Part shown: positions 1-8,865 of the stretch, in pieces
Layout: each line of letters opens with the position of its first letter
How positions within the stretch are numbered: the first letter of the stretch is position 1
Assembly: GCA_963727415.1 (NCBI GenBank)
Contig: CAVSGF010000010.1
Span: 372,001-436,000 of the forward strand
Direction: 5' to 3'
Origin: DASQPR01 sp963727415
GTDB taxonomy: Bacteria > Actinomycetota > Actinomycetes > Mycobacteriales > Micromonosporaceae
Length of the DNA stretch: 64,000 nt
The notes under the pieces: model-generated
Told to the model about the DNA's origin: nothing
What the model saw: the letters and a program-made list of their open reading frames with translations, nothing else
Databases searched by the model: none
Translations under genes and position numbers: made by a program

Positions 1-238
1 TGGTTTGCAGGTCCTTCGAGATCGCCTGCACCTGGACGGTGACACCGTTCTCCTGGCCGAACTTCTGCGCGAACGGCTTCAGCGCCGCCGCTCGCTGGTC
101 ATCGGCCCAGATCACCAGGGTGCCGCCGGCCTTGGCCGGCGCGGACGATGAGGACTTGGCGGCTCCGTTGCTGCCACACGCGGCGGCCAGCATGGCCAGC
201 GCAGCGGTGACAACCACACCCGCGGTACGGATGCGCAT
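1..238 (-). CDS. ABC transporter sugar-binding lipoprotein (partial, N-terminus)
   Basis: The first 79 codons are present; the gene runs off the left edge of the window. The product starts with a basic n-region and a hydrophobic stretch, and LAAACGS is a lipobox with the acylated Cys at about residue 22. An Ala/Ser linker follows, then GGTLVIWADDQRAAALKPFA, the usual opening of family-1 extracellular solute-binding proteins for maltose or other alpha-glucosides. The ATG at 238 is preceded by aggag about 5 nt upstream. The gene is divergent from a LacI regulator and an alpha-glucosidase, so it is most likely the binding protein of an alpha-glucoside importer. Substrate is inferred from context only. 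Confidence 0.85.
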   Translation of the reverse strand, partial: MRIRTAGVVVTAALAMLAAACGSNGAAKSSSSAPAKAGGTLVIWADDQRAAALKPFAQKFGQENGVTVQVQAISKDLQT

Positions 239-315
239 CGGGTACTCCTAATCAACGGGGGGATGTTCTCGGGGGAGCGCTTCATGTAGTTCAACAGCCG
301 GTGCACGTGGCCGTT

Positions 316-530
316 GCAGCCCTTGCAAGGTCTGGTTGCAAGGGTGGTCGCAGGACGTTGTTGCACGGTCTGTTGGGGCGGCCGTCCATGAACAGTCGTC
401 ACTGTCCGGGCGACTGGCGCCGAGCGGAAATCCGCTCGCAGCCACGTAATTTGGTTCGTGTGTCGGGATGTTAGCAACGCATGTCGGGGTTGGAAAGGGT
501 CTCTAGAAACCTTTCGCAAGACTTGCAACG
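316..530. promoter_or_regulatory. Divergent promoter region with LacI-type operators
   Basis: The 303-bp gap between the divergent binding-protein and regulator genes holds repeated TTGCAAG half-sites. There is a perfect palindrome CCTTGCAAGG at 321-330, TTGCAAGG at 336-343, TTGCACGG at 361-368 and a palindrome GCAAGACTTGC at 516-526, just before the regulator start. Repeated TTGCAA elements of this kind are typical of operators for actinobacterial MalR/AglR-type LacI repressors. Binding is inferred, not shown. Confidence 0.6.
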
Positions 531-541
531 GAGCATCCAAC

Positions 542-1573
542 ATGGTCTACAGTGCCGTCATGCCCCCGGAGACCACACGTGCTCGCCTCGCGGACGTGGC
601 CCGCCAAGCCGGGGTGAGCGAGGCGACCGTCTCCCGGGTTCTCAACGACCGGCCGGGAGTCAGCCCGGACACCCGGCAGAGCGTCCTGAGCGCGCTGGAC
701 GTGCTCGGACATGAGCGTCCCGAACGCCGCCGGACGCGTGCGGGTGGTCTCATCGGCCTGGTCACCCCCGAACTGGACAACCCGATCTTCCCGCTGTTCG
801 CCCAGGTGGTCGGCGCGTCGCTGGCCCAGCACGGTTACACCCCGGTGCTGTGTACCCAAACGCCGGGTGGAGTCACCGAAGACGAATTCGTCGAACTGCT
901 GCTCGAACGCGCCGTCTCGGGCATCATCTTCGTCTCCGGCCTGCACGCGGACACCACGATCGCGGCCGAGCGGTACCGCCGGCTCGTCAACCGCAAGCTG
1001 CCCATCGCGCTTATCAACGGGTACAAACCAGGAATCGCGGCGCCGTTCTTCTCGTGCGACGACAGGCTCGCCGGGCAGATGGCCGTCTCGCATCTGGTCT
1101 CACTCGGCCACGAGCGGATCGGCCTGATCTCCGGGCCCCAGCGATTCATCCCGGTGCAACGGAAGATCGCCGGCTATCGGAGCGCCATGGAGCAGTACCG
1201 TTTGAAGCCGGAGATCCAGCTGTCGCTGTTCGGCGTCGAGGGCGGCCACGCCGCCGCCGATCAGCTCCTGGACCGGGACGTCACCGCCATCATCTGCGGC
1301 TCGGACTTGATGGCACTCGGTGCGATCCGGGCAATCCGGGCGCGCGGTCTGTCCGTTCCGGACGACGTCTCGGTGCTCGGTTACGACGACTCCGCACTCA
1401 TCCCGTTCACCGATCCGCCCCTGTCGACACTGCGCCAGCCGGTGCTGGCAATGTCAAAGGCGGCGGTACGCGCGATGACCGATGCGATCGACGGTCAGCC
1501 GGCTCCACATTCGGAGTATGTGTTCCGTCCGGAACTGGTGGTCCGCGGATCGACCGGCGTTGCTCGCCGCTGA
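542..1573 (+). CDS. LacI-family transcriptional regulator of alpha-glucoside use
   Basis: The product is 343 residues long. An N-terminal LacI helix-turn-helix (ARLADVARQAGVSEATVSRV, about residues 14-33) is followed by a periplasmic-binding-protein-like effector domain containing GLVTPELDNPIFP and DDVSVLGYDDS, ending in the usual TTLRQP-like segment (STLRQPVLAMS). ATG at 542 is preferred because acggag lies about 9 nt upstream; ATG 560 has no ribosome site and longer upstream starts precede the HTH by unusual sequence. It probably represses itself, the divergent sugar ABC genes and the adjacent alpha-glucosidase through the TTGCAA operators, with a disaccharide inducer. The effector is not identifiable from sequence. 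Confidence 0.9.
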   Translation: MVYSAVMPPETTRARLADVARQAGVSEATVSRVLNDRPGVSPDTRQSVLSALDVLGHERPERRRTRAGGLIGLVTPELDNPIFPLFAQVVGASLAQHGYTPVLCTQTPGGVTEDEFVELLLERAVSGIIFVSGLHADTTIAAERYRRLVNRKLPIALINGYKPGIAAPFFSCDDRLAGQMAVSHLVSLGHERIGLISGPQRFIPVQRKIAGYRSAMEQYRLKPEIQLSLFGVEGGHAAADQLLDRDVTAIICGSDLMALGAIRAIRARGLSVPDDVSVLGYDDSALIPFTDPPLSTLRQPVLAMSKAAVRAMTDAIDGQPAPHSEYVFRPELVVRGSTGVARR

Positions 1574-1629
1574 CCGTCACCAGACCGCTCGACGGCCGCG
1601 ATATCGGCTCCAAGCTTGAAAGGACTGCG

Positions 1630-3150
1630 ATGCCCAAGCCCCAATGGTGGCGGACCGCTGTCATATACGAGATCTACGTCCGCAGCTTCGCCGATGGCAA
1701 CGGCGACGGCATCGGCGACATGGCCGGGCTGCGCTCCCGGCTGCCGTACCTCCGCGATCTCGGCGTTGACGCGATCTGGCTGACCCCGTTCTACCGCTCG
1801 CCGATGCGCGACGGCGGGTACGACGTAGCCGACTACCGGGACGTTGACCCGAAGGTCGGCACGCTCTCGGAGTTCGATGAGATGGTGGCGACCGCGCGCA
1901 CCGAAGGCATCCGGGTAATCGTCGATATCGTTCCCAATCACTCCTCTTCGGACCATCCGTGGTTCATCGCTGCTCTAGCCGCCGGCCCCGGCTCGCCGGA
2001 GCGGGACCGGTACCTGTTCCGGCCGTCCGGCCCTGATGGCGGCCCGCCCAACGACTGGCAGTCGGTCTTCGGCGGATCGGCCTGGACCCAGGTCAGCGAC
2101 GGTGAGTGGTATCTGCACCTGTTCGACAGCTCGCAGCCGGACTTCAACTGGACCAACGTCGAGGTGCGGGCCGAATTCGAGGCCATCCTCCGATTCTGGC
2201 TGGACCGGGGCGTGGACGGATTCCGCATCGACGTCGCCCACGGCATGGTCAAGGCCGAAGGCCTGCCGTCGGTCGGCGGCGTGCACACCGGGCTGCTCGA
2301 GCAGACCGCGCTGCCGTACTGGGACCAGGACGAGGTGCACGAGATCTACCGAAGCTGGCGCAAGATCCTCGACTCTTACCCCGGCGACCGGATGGCGGTG
2401 GCCGAAGCGTGGGTGTCCAGCCCACGGCGGCTCGCCCGCTACATCGGCCCGGACGAGCTGAGCCAGGCGTTCAACTTCGACTTCCTGCAGGCGGAGTGGA
2501 GCGCGGACAGTTTCCGCGCGGTGATCGACGCCTCGCTGGGTGCGGCCGGGCTGGTCGGGGCTCCGACGACGTGGGTGCTGTCGAACCACGACATGCAACG
2601 TCACCGCAGCCGCTACAGCTCGGCCGAGCGGGCCCGCGCGGCGATCATGCTGATGCTGGCGCTGCCCGGGTCGGCGTACCTCTATCAGGGCGAGGAACTC
2701 GGGCTTCCGGAGGTCTTCGATCTGCCCGACGAGGTCCGGGAGGACCCGGTCTGGTTCCGGTCCGGTGGGCGAGACAAAGGCCGCGATGGCTGCCGGGTAC
2801 CGCTGCCATGGTCCGGTACGACCCCACCATTCGGCTTCTCCGGCGGCCCCGGATCCTGGCTGCCCATCCCGGCCGACTGGGCGCCGCTTACCGTCGCGGC
2901 GCAGAGCGATGATCCGGACTCGATGCTCTCGCTGTACCGGTCGGCGCTCGAACTGCGCCGCAACGTCCTGACCGGCGACCTGCGTTGGCTCGACACCCCG
3001 CCCGGCGTGCTCGGCTTCGAGCGGGCCGACGGCTGGAAATGCTTCGTCAACTTCACCGACACCCCGTACCCGTTGCCGGGCACCCCGAAGCTGGCCAGCG
3101 GTCCGCTCGACGGCGGTGCGCTGCCGACGGATACCGCGGCGTGGCTTTAG
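1630..3150 (+). CDS. GH13 alpha-glucosidase / oligo-glucosidase
   Basis: This 506-residue protein of the alpha-amylase superfamily hydrolyses alpha-glucosidic bonds of imported oligosaccharides in the cytoplasm; there is no signal peptide. The (beta/alpha)8 barrel motifs are clear: DAIWLTPFYRSP, VDIVPNHSS, GFRIDVAHGM with the nucleophile Asp near residue 200, AVAEAW with the acid/base Glu near 258, and LSNHD with the transition-state Asp near 320. The ATG at 1630 has aaagga 5-6 nt upstream and begins the standard PQWWRTAVIYEIYVRSF opening. It follows the LacI gene by 56 bp and is likely co-transcribed with it. Length and motifs suit an alpha-glucosidase better than a secreted amylase; linkage preference is unknown. 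Confidence 0.93.
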   Translation: MPKPQWWRTAVIYEIYVRSFADGNGDGIGDMAGLRSRLPYLRDLGVDAIWLTPFYRSPMRDGGYDVADYRDVDPKVGTLSEFDEMVATARTEGIRVIVDIVPNHSSSDHPWFIAALAAGPGSPERDRYLFRPSGPDGGPPNDWQSVFGGSAWTQVSDGEWYLHLFDSSQPDFNWTNVEVRAEFEAILRFWLDRGVDGFRIDVAHGMVKAEGLPSVGGVHTGLLEQTALPYWDQDEVHEIYRSWRKILDSYPGDRMAVAEAWVSSPRRLARYIGPDELSQAFNFDFLQAEWSADSFRAVIDASLGAAGLVGAPTTWVLSNHDMQRHRSRYSSAERARAAIMLMLALPGSAYLYQGEELGLPEVFDLPDEVREDPVWFRSGGRDKGRDGCRVPLPWSGTTPPFGFSGGPGSWLPIPADWAPLTVAAQSDDPDSMLSLYRSALELRRNVLTGDLRWLDTPPGVLGFERADGWKCFVNFTDTPYPLPGTPKLASGPLDGGALPTDTAAWL

Positions 3151-3247
3151 TGCCTGTTGCGCCGTGCCAGGTGCAGGCCTGGTCACGGCTCACAATCATG
3201 CTGACCGGAACGTCACGGCGATACCTCGATGTCGCCATAATGGCACT

Positions 3248-4006
3248 ATGCGCATCGCAGTAGCCGGTGGTACCGGCCTGGTCGGCCGACGTGTGGTCGA
3301 GGCACTTGACGAGTCGGGTCACCAGAGCGTGGTGATATCGCGCTCGGCCGGGGTCGACATCACCACCGGCGAGGGGCTCGACAGCGCGCTGGAGGGCGTC
3401 GACGCGGTAATCGACGCATCCAACACCGCCGCAACCGACACGGATCAGGTGGTCGCGTTCTTCGAGGCCGGTACCACCAAGCTGCTGGCCTCGGAGCAGC
3501 GCACCGGTGTGGGCCGGCACGTGCTGCTATCGATCGTGGGCATCGACGAGATCCCGGGCAGTGCCCATTACGCCGGCAAGCGGCGTCAAGAGGAACTGGT
3601 CTCGGTCGGCCTGATGCCGTACCGGATCGTCCGGGCCACCCAGTTCTTCGACTTCGCCGAGATGGTCGCCGGATGGACCCGGCAGGGCGACACCGCCGTG
3701 ATCCCGCCGCTGCTGGTGCAGCCGATCGCGGTTGACGACGTGGCCACGGTCCTGATCGAGGCGGCCACATTCGCCGACGGCGACTTTCCGGCCACGATCG
3801 ACATCGCCGGGCCGGAGCCGCAGGATCTGGTCGACATGGCACGGCGCACCCTGTCGGCTCGCGGCGAAAACCTCAAGCTGATCCCCAGCTGGCGCGGCCC
3901 GATGGGCCTCGACGCGTCCGGCGAGGCTCTGCTCCCCGGACCGGACGCGCGTCTGATGACGACAACATTCGACCAGTGGCTCGGCGAGATCGGGCCGCGA
4001 AGCTGA
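3248..4006 (+). CDS. NmrA-like / atypical SDR NAD(P)-binding protein
   Basis: This 252-residue Rossmann protein opens with the nucleotide-binding motif GGTGLVGRRVVEAL, and has the AGKRRQEELV and PYRIVRATQFFDF segments typical of the NmrA/YwnB-type NAD(P)H-binding family. These proteins act as quinone or small-carbonyl reductases or as redox sensors; substrate here is unknown. There is no Shine-Dalgarno sequence, but cataat (3235-3240) lies about 7 nt before the ATG, so the message may be leaderless. Its stop abuts the convergent sulfatase stop (4006/4007) with no spacer. Confidence 0.85.
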   Translation: MRIAVAGGTGLVGRRVVEALDESGHQSVVISRSAGVDITTGEGLDSALEGVDAVIDASNTAATDTDQVVAFFEAGTTKLLASEQRTGVGRHVLLSIVGIDEIPGSAHYAGKRRQEELVSVGLMPYRIVRATQFFDFAEMVAGWTRQGDTAVIPPLLVQPIAVDDVATVLIEAATFADGDFPATIDIAGPEPQDLVDMARRTLSARGENLKLIPSWRGPMGLDASGEALLPGPDARLMTTTFDQWLGEIGPRS

Positions 4007-5542
4007 TCAGAGGCTCGGAGTCACGTCGACGTGCCCGGCCGCCCAGCACGTGGTGTACGTGTGGCACGTGCGCAGCCCGACCAGCGCCTGATGAAGCGCT
4101 GCCTTCCGGGCCGTCGACAGCTGGCCGGCGATGTTGTTCAGTTCGTAGGGATCCTTGAGCCGGTCGTAGTACTCGATGTCACCGTCTTTGTACTCCACGT
4201 ACGTGTAGCCGGGCGTCCAGAGCGCGTTATATGTCGGCGGGATGCCCTGTCGCGGCGTCTGGGCGTCCGGATCGCCGGGTAGCGCGTCCGGTCCGTGATG
4301 CTCAATCAACGATGCGGTCCGCCAGTCCGAAGGGCTCTTGCCACTCAGCAAGGGAACCAGGCTGTGGCCATCCACATTTGACTTGATCTTCAGCCCGGCC
4401 AGGCTCTCGAACGTCGGTGCGAGGTCGATGTTCTGCGCCACCTGGTTCAGCGTGACGCCGCCCGGCACATGCGGGCCGACCACCACGAGAGGTACCCGGA
4501 CGTCGGTGTCGTAGGCCGTCTGCTTGCCCGGACCAAGACGGTACTCACCGAGGTGGAAACCGTTGTCCGAACTGAACACGAAATACGTGTTATCGGCAAC
4601 GCCGGTGGCCTCAAGGGTGGCCCGGAGGCGCCCGATCATCCGGTCTACCGCCTGGACCGATTGCGCCCGCATCCGGAAGACCGTGTCCAGCTTTGTCTTC
4701 AAATGCTGGGACAATGGCGTGTGGTTGGCAAGCCAGGCCGGCGGATTCACTGGAAGGCGGTCGAACGCCTTGGTCCGCGGTGCCTTGAGCCCGGGGAACT
4801 TATTCAGGTCCGTCGGCGCCGGGGTGTACGGCTTGTGTGGCGCGTAGGTCCCGATCTCCAGTACGAATGGTTTGCCGGCCGCGGCGTTTCGCTCGATGAA
4901 CGCGTTGCCCTTGGCGGACAGCACGTCGGTGAGGTAATCAGCCGGAGCGCTGCCGTAGTGCCGGACGGTGTGGTTCTCGTCCAGGTCGTACTTGTACTCG
5001 TAATACGCCTTGCCTCCGACGTCCCATTCGTTCCAGCCCGGCGGCACGTAGTTGTCCGTCGGCACGTAGCCGTTGAGGTACTTGCCCATCATCGCGGTGG
5101 CGTACCCGTCGGCCTGCAAGGCGGTCGCGTACGTGTGGTTCTCGTTGCCGCGCGCGTTGAAGACGGTGAAACCGCCGTCGGGAGAGTTGTTGGTGTAGAC
5201 GCCGGTGTCATGAGGGAAGTTGCCGGTGAAGATCGACGACCGGGAGGGGCAGCAAAGCGTGTCGGTAACCACATAGTTACTGAAGGTCACCCCTTGTGTC
5301 CGCAGCTTCTGGACCTCGGGCATGTACTTGACGAGGTTCCAGGACAGGTCATCGGTAAGGACGAACACGATGTTCGGCCGGGCACTGGGCCGGCCGTTCG
5401 GACCTTGCACGGACGGCGACGCGCCGGCTTTCGACTTGGCGTCGTTGGCCCGGGCGGGCGCCCATGCAGCGATGATCAGGCCTGCGGCCACTACCGCGAT
5501 GACGCCGACGAGCAGCCATTGTGAACGAGCGAGGGTACGCAT
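4007..5542 (-). CDS. Secreted/membrane-anchored sulfatase
   Basis: The product is a 511-residue type I sulfatase. Residues 10-32 form an uncleaved or cleaved N-terminal hydrophobic segment, followed by a Pro/Ser/Gly-rich linker. The alkaline-phosphatase-fold core begins with RPNIVFVLTDDLSWNL, whose paired Asp bind calcium. CCPSRSSIFTG (about residue 96) is the sulfatase signature CxPSR; its Cys is normally converted to formylglycine by FGE. FVFSSDNGFHLGE carries another metal-site Asp-Asn. It resembles N-acetylglucosamine-6-sulfatase or arylsulfatase-type enzymes acting outside the membrane on sulfate esters. No FGE gene is in the window. The start has only a weak ribosome site. Confidence 0.92.
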   Translation of the reverse strand: MRTLARSQWLLVGVIAVVAAGLIIAAWAPARANDAKSKAGASPSVQGPNGRPSARPNIVFVLTDDLSWNLVKYMPEVQKLRTQGVTFSNYVVTDTLCCPSRSSIFTGNFPHDTGVYTNNSPDGGFTVFNARGNENHTYATALQADGYATAMMGKYLNGYVPTDNYVPPGWNEWDVGGKAYYEYKYDLDENHTVRHYGSAPADYLTDVLSAKGNAFIERNAAAGKPFVLEIGTYAPHKPYTPAPTDLNKFPGLKAPRTKAFDRLPVNPPAWLANHTPLSQHLKTKLDTVFRMRAQSVQAVDRMIGRLRATLEATGVADNTYFVFSSDNGFHLGEYRLGPGKQTAYDTDVRVPLVVVGPHVPGGVTLNQVAQNIDLAPTFESLAGLKIKSNVDGHSLVPLLSGKSPSDWRTASLIEHHGPDALPGDPDAQTPRQGIPPTYNALWTPGYTYVEYKDGDIEYYDRLKDPYELNNIAGQLSTARKAALHQALVGLRTCHTYTTCWAAGHVDVTPSL

Positions 5543-5684
5543 TCTTCGGAGGGGTCCTGACGTTGATCGAGGGGCTTAGGGAAGGAGGAGTTCCCGGTGT
5601 CTACATGGACCAATCTCTCCTACTCGTTCGGGCGAACCGGTCCCAATACTCACACAAAACCGCCTGGCCACGCCATCGGCGGCA

Positions 5685-5959
5685 CGGACCTCAGTGCTTG
5701 TTCCCGAACTGCCGGCGGAGGCGGGGCGGAGTCCAGTGCGCCTCCGGGCCCGCCACACCCCAGCCAAGCAGTCCAGGAACAAGCAGCAAGTGCGGGCAGA
5801 TCTGGCAATTTGCCCGGTCGTTACCGTGGTCGCTACAACCACGGCGGGGTCACCAGGCAGTATCGCGCGCGGATGTTGTGACGAAGCTTAGGAACCCGCT
5901 GGTAGCCAACGCAGCGGCGGTCGGCCTCCCGGCCGTCCGGGAACAAGCACTAAGGTCCG
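5685..5959. repeat. 31-bp imperfect inverted repeat pair (possible MITE-like ends)
   Basis: Copies at 5685-5715 and 5929-5959 are inverted relative to each other and match at 28 of 31 positions, with a perfect 14-bp core (agtgcttgttcccg / cgggaacaagcact). They enclose 213 bp with no convincing gene. The right copy ends 4 bp before the hpnB start and covers its ribosome site. The pair lies in the 421-bp gap between divergent sulfatase and glycosyltransferase genes. It could be the ends of a small non-autonomous element or a duplicated regulator site; no clear target duplication is visible. Confidence 0.7.
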
Positions 5960-5963
5960 GTAC

Positions 5964-7097
5964 GTGTGGATGGCCATGCGGATCGCGGCCGCGGCATCGG
6001 CGCTTGGGTGGATTTGTCTGGCCCTGGCCCGCGGCTGGTTCTGGCGGACCGACGTCCGGCTCCCGGAAGCTGACGGGCCGGACCCGGATCCATGGCCGCG
6101 CATCGCCGTTCTGGTACCGGCCCGCGACGAAGCCTCCGTACTGCCGATAACCATCCCATCGCTGCTCGCGCAGGACTATCCGGGTCAGCAGCGCGTGGTC
6201 GTGGTGGACGACAACTCGACCGACGCCACCACCGACCTGCTTGCGCAATGGCCGATTGAGGTGATCCGGCCGGGCGAGCCTCCGGACGGCTGGGCCGGCA
6301 AGCTCTGGGCGCTCTCGGCCGGCATCGCCGCCGCGGAGGATGTCGACTACCTACTGCTGACCGACGCCGACATCGCGCACCGGCCGGACTCTCTGCGCCG
6401 GTTGGTGGTGGCCGCCGAAGCCGGCGGGTACCAGCTGGTATCGCAGATGGCGCGGCTGCGGGTGCGCACCGGCTGGGAGCGGTTGATCGTGCCGGCGTTC
6501 GTGTTCTTCTTCGCGATGCTGTTCCCGTTCCGATGGAGCAATCGGGCGGGTACCCGGACCGCGGCCGCCGCCGGCGGGTGCAGCCTGGTCCACCGTCCGG
6601 CATTGGCCGCGGCCGGTGGGCTGAGGGCCATTCGCGACGCGGTTATCGACGATGTCGCACTGGCACGACTGATCAAGAGCCACGGCGGTCGCACCTTCCT
6701 TGGCCTGGCCGACCGGGTTGATTCGATCCGGCCGTACCCCGGTCTGGGCGACCTCTGGCACATGGTGTCCCGCAGCGCGTACGCACAGCTGCGATACTCG
6801 GTCATGCTTCTGGCCGGAACGGTCGCCGGGCTGGGCCTCATGTTCTGGGTGCCACCGGCGGCCACGATAGCCGGTGCGGTGAACGGCGATCTCGGCCTGC
6901 TGGCCGTCGGCGGCGCGACGTGGTCGCTGATGAGCTGCCTCTACGCACCGATGTTGCGGTACTACCGGCGCTCGGTCATCGAGGCGCTGGCCCTGCCGGT
7001 GACCGCGACGCTCTACCTGGGCATGACCGTGGACTCGGCGATTCAGCACGCCCGTGGCCGCGGCGCGGCCTGGAAGGGCCGGACCTACGCGAAGTAA
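5964..7097 (+). CDS. hpnB: HpnB-like hopene-associated glycosyltransferase
   Basis: This 377-residue family-2 glycosyltransferase has an N-terminal membrane helix (residues about 3-22), the GT2 nucleotide-sugar site VAVLVPARDE / VVVVDDNSTDATTDLL, the DADIAH metal-binding segment, an acceptor motif region ending in RRSVIEAL, and three to four C-terminal transmembrane segments from about residue 270. AAAAGGCSLVHRPALAAAGG and IDDVALARLIKSHGG match the HpnB family linked to hopanoid biosynthesis. No other hopanoid genes lie nearby, so the assignment rests on sequence pattern. GTG 5964 has aagg 8 nt upstream; ATG 5970 and 5976 are alternatives. Confidence 0.85.
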   Translation: MWMAMRIAAAASALGWICLALARGWFWRTDVRLPEADGPDPDPWPRIAVLVPARDEASVLPITIPSLLAQDYPGQQRVVVVDDNSTDATTDLLAQWPIEVIRPGEPPDGWAGKLWALSAGIAAAEDVDYLLLTDADIAHRPDSLRRLVVAAEAGGYQLVSQMARLRVRTGWERLIVPAFVFFFAMLFPFRWSNRAGTRTAAAAGGCSLVHRPALAAAGGLRAIRDAVIDDVALARLIKSHGGRTFLGLADRVDSIRPYPGLGDLWHMVSRSAYAQLRYSVMLLAGTVAGLGLMFWVPPAATIAGAVNGDLGLLAVGGATWSLMSCLYAPMLRYYRRSVIEALALPVTATLYLGMTVDSAIQHARGRGAAWKGRTYAK

Positions 7098-7156
7098 CCC
7101 ACCGGCCGGGCGCCGCGCCGCGCTTGAACTCGCCGAGGAGTACTCGGATCGCTGAC

Positions 7157-7191
7157 GGCGCCGGCCCCCAGCTCACCTGGGGACCGGCGCC
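7157..7191. terminator. Strong bidirectional hairpin terminator
   Basis: A 15-bp stem with one mismatch (ggcgccggcccccag at 7157-7171 with ctggggaccggcgcc at 7177-7191) closes a 5-nt loop. It sits between the convergent hpnB and YtxH-like genes and would work for both strands; there is no U-tract, as is common in actinomycetes. Confidence 0.75.
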
Positions 7192-7206
7192 GAAGGGGCG
7201 GCGCCA

Positions 7207-7437
7207 TTACTCCACGGTGGCCACAGCCGCCTCCTCGTCGGCGCTGCCGATCCGGGCCTTCACGACGTCACGCCCGCGCTCGGCGAGCTGCCGCACTCGC
7301 GCCTGCGCGTCGGCGACCGCCGGCTTGTTGGCGAGTTCGTTGGCAGCCTGTGCGATCTGCTCGTAACGCTCGCGGCCAGCCTTGGTGCCGAGCACATACC
7401 CGGCAGCGAATCCGGCCGCTATCCACAGCGTCTTCAT
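7207..7437 (-). CDS. YtxH-like small membrane-anchored protein
   Basis: The product is 76 residues. It begins MKTLWIAAGFAAGYVLGTKAG, a single glycine-zipper-like membrane segment, followed by RERYEQIAQAANELANKPAVADAQ and an amphipathic, probably helical tail. Short proteins of this pattern (one TM with a GxxxG-like motif, then a coiled tail) are widespread in actinomycetes and annotated as YtxH-like; function is unknown, with a possible envelope stress role. The ATG at 7437 has aggaga 5-6 nt upstream. Confidence 0.8.
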   Translation of the reverse strand: MKTLWIAAGFAAGYVLGTKAGRERYEQIAQAANELANKPAVADAQARVRQLAERGRDVVKARIGSADEEAAVATVE

Positions 7438-7746
7438 CAGTCTCTCCTCATCGCTCGGTGATGACCGGAGTCCCGCTCATCGCACGCCCGAAAAGCTGGT
7501 CTGCGCCCCGGCTCGGCTGGGAACCCGTCAGGCGGCAAACCTCAAGGGATCACGGAGCCAGGCCCGGCATACCCGCACGCCGGATGTGCCCAATCCGGCC
7601 GTCGTCGAAACCCGGCACCGCGCGGACAACACCCCACACGCTACCCGCCCGACTCCACTCCGCTCGATGTTTCGCCCGGCCTGGCGGGTTGCCGACAGTC
7701 CGGGGGTTACTTCCTTGACGGCGAGGCGCCCCCGGCGAGTGACATG
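7438..7746. other. Intergenic stretch without recognisable features
   Basis: This 309-bp stretch lies between two minus-strand genes. I see no conserved reading frame, repeat or strong hairpin beyond the ribosome site of the YtxH-like gene. It presumably holds that gene's promoter. Confidence 0.4.
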
Positions 7747-8364
7747 TCAGCCACCGGCGGCCGCCAGCGGCGAGCGCCGCTCCCACGGCCACCGCCACGC
7801 GCGCGGCGGCCGGGCCCGGACCGAACTGCCGTGCGCTTCGCCGGTGACGACGAAATGCACATGACCCGGTACCGGTTCGGTGCCGACCCGGGCGGTGCGA
7901 GCCGAACTGCCGTGCATCGAGATCGATCCGATCTCGACGGATGACCCGGGCGGCACGGTCAGGCGTACGCCCGACCCGTGCACCTTGATCGAGACATGCA
8001 CAACCGGGGACGTGATCCTGGCACGAGTGAAATCGAGCCGCACTTTCGACCCGCGGGCCTCGATCCGCAGCCGGGCCGGCACGGTCCAGCGGCCGGTCCG
8101 GATGATGCTGGAGCCGCGGGCGCTGAACGTCGCGTCGCCGGCCGGCGGCTGCGCCGCCGCGGAAGGCAGGTCGGCGATGTACGGCGTCACGTCGGCGAAC
8201 GTTCTGGCGGCAAGCACGCCGTCGATCCGCTCCTCGAACTCCGTCAGGGTCAGCCGGCCCTCGCTGACCGCCTGGTTCAGCTGCGTCACCACCTGCTCAC
8301 GATCCCGATCCGACATGCGCACATGCGCATCAGGCTGGGACGAAGGCACGAGGTCAGGGCTCAT
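7747..8364 (-). CDS. DUF1707 domain protein
   Basis: This 205-residue protein has an N-terminal DUF1707/SHOCT-like domain (HVRMSDRDREQVVTQLNQAV, then EGRLTLTEFEERIDGVLAARTFADV; about residues 15-60). The remainder is beta-rich and repetitive in the style of cell-wall-active antibiotic response (LiaF-like) domains: two GSKVRLDFT / GSGVRLTVPPGSSVEIGS-type strands. The tail is Arg/Pro-rich. These proteins are common in actinomycetes and of unknown function, possibly linked to envelope stress. There is no transmembrane segment. Confidence 0.85.
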   Translation of the reverse strand: MSPDLVPSSQPDAHVRMSDRDREQVVTQLNQAVSEGRLTLTEFEERIDGVLAARTFADVTPYIADLPSAAAQPPAGDATFSARGSSIIRTGRWTVPARLRIEARGSKVRLDFTRARITSPVVHVSIKVHGSGVRLTVPPGSSVEIGSISMHGSSARTARVGTEPVPGHVHFVVTGEAHGSSVRARPPRAWRWPWERRSPLAAAGG

Positions 8365-8433
8365 GGCCAGACTCTAGCGCGATTGCCGCGGCCGGGTCGG
8401 CCATCACTTTGCCCCGAGTGCGATGCTGCTGGG

Positions 8434-8862
8434 GTGAGCGCGGGCGACCTGCACGTCAATGATCATCTGACGATACCCGCCGCCGAGCTGCGCTGGCGGT
8501 TCTCCCGATCCAGCGGTCCTGGCGGCCAGGGCGTGAACACCACGGACAGCCGGGTGGAGCTGTCCTGGGACGTGGAGTCCTCGGCCGTGCTGGCCCCGGC
8601 GCTGAAACGGCGAGCGCGCGAGCGACTCGGCGCCAGGCTGATCGATGGTGTCCTCACCGTGTCGGCGTCCGAGTCGCGCGCGCAGTTACACAACCGCCGG
8701 CTGGCGGCCGACCGGCTGGCTACCCTTCTGATTTCGGCGCTGGCCCCGCCCCGGCCGCCCCGCCGGCCGACCAAGCCGACGAGAGGCTCGATCGAGCGTC
8801 GCCTGCTGGCCAAGAAGCGGCGGAGCGAGCTCAAGCGGGGCCGCCGGGACGGGTACGACTAG
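8434..8862 (+). CDS. arfB: ArfB-type peptidyl-tRNA hydrolase (ribosome rescue)
   Basis: This 142-residue class-I release-factor-like protein has only the catalytic GGQ domain: RWRFSRSSGPGGQGVNTTDS (about residues 21-40), followed by the KxxR-rich basic tail LLAKKRRSELKRGRRDGYD that enters the mRNA channel of stalled ribosomes. The lack of a codon-recognition domain and the basic C-terminus fit ArfB/YaeJ/ICT1. The GTG start at 8434 gives the normal N-terminus close to the first beta strand. It converges on the ATPase gene with a 3-bp gap. Confidence 0.9.
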   Translation: MSAGDLHVNDHLTIPAAELRWRFSRSSGPGGQGVNTTDSRVELSWDVESSAVLAPALKRRARERLGARLIDGVLTVSASESRAQLHNRRLAADRLATLLISALAPPRPPRRPTKPTRGSIERRLLAKKRRSELKRGRRDGYD

Positions 8863-8865
8863 CGA

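Noticed and set aside
850..1629. Upstream extension of the GH13 frame by 260 codons
   Set aside because: It overlaps the LacI gene in another frame and reads as Arg-rich nonsense; ATG 1630 has a good ribosome site and the family N-terminus.
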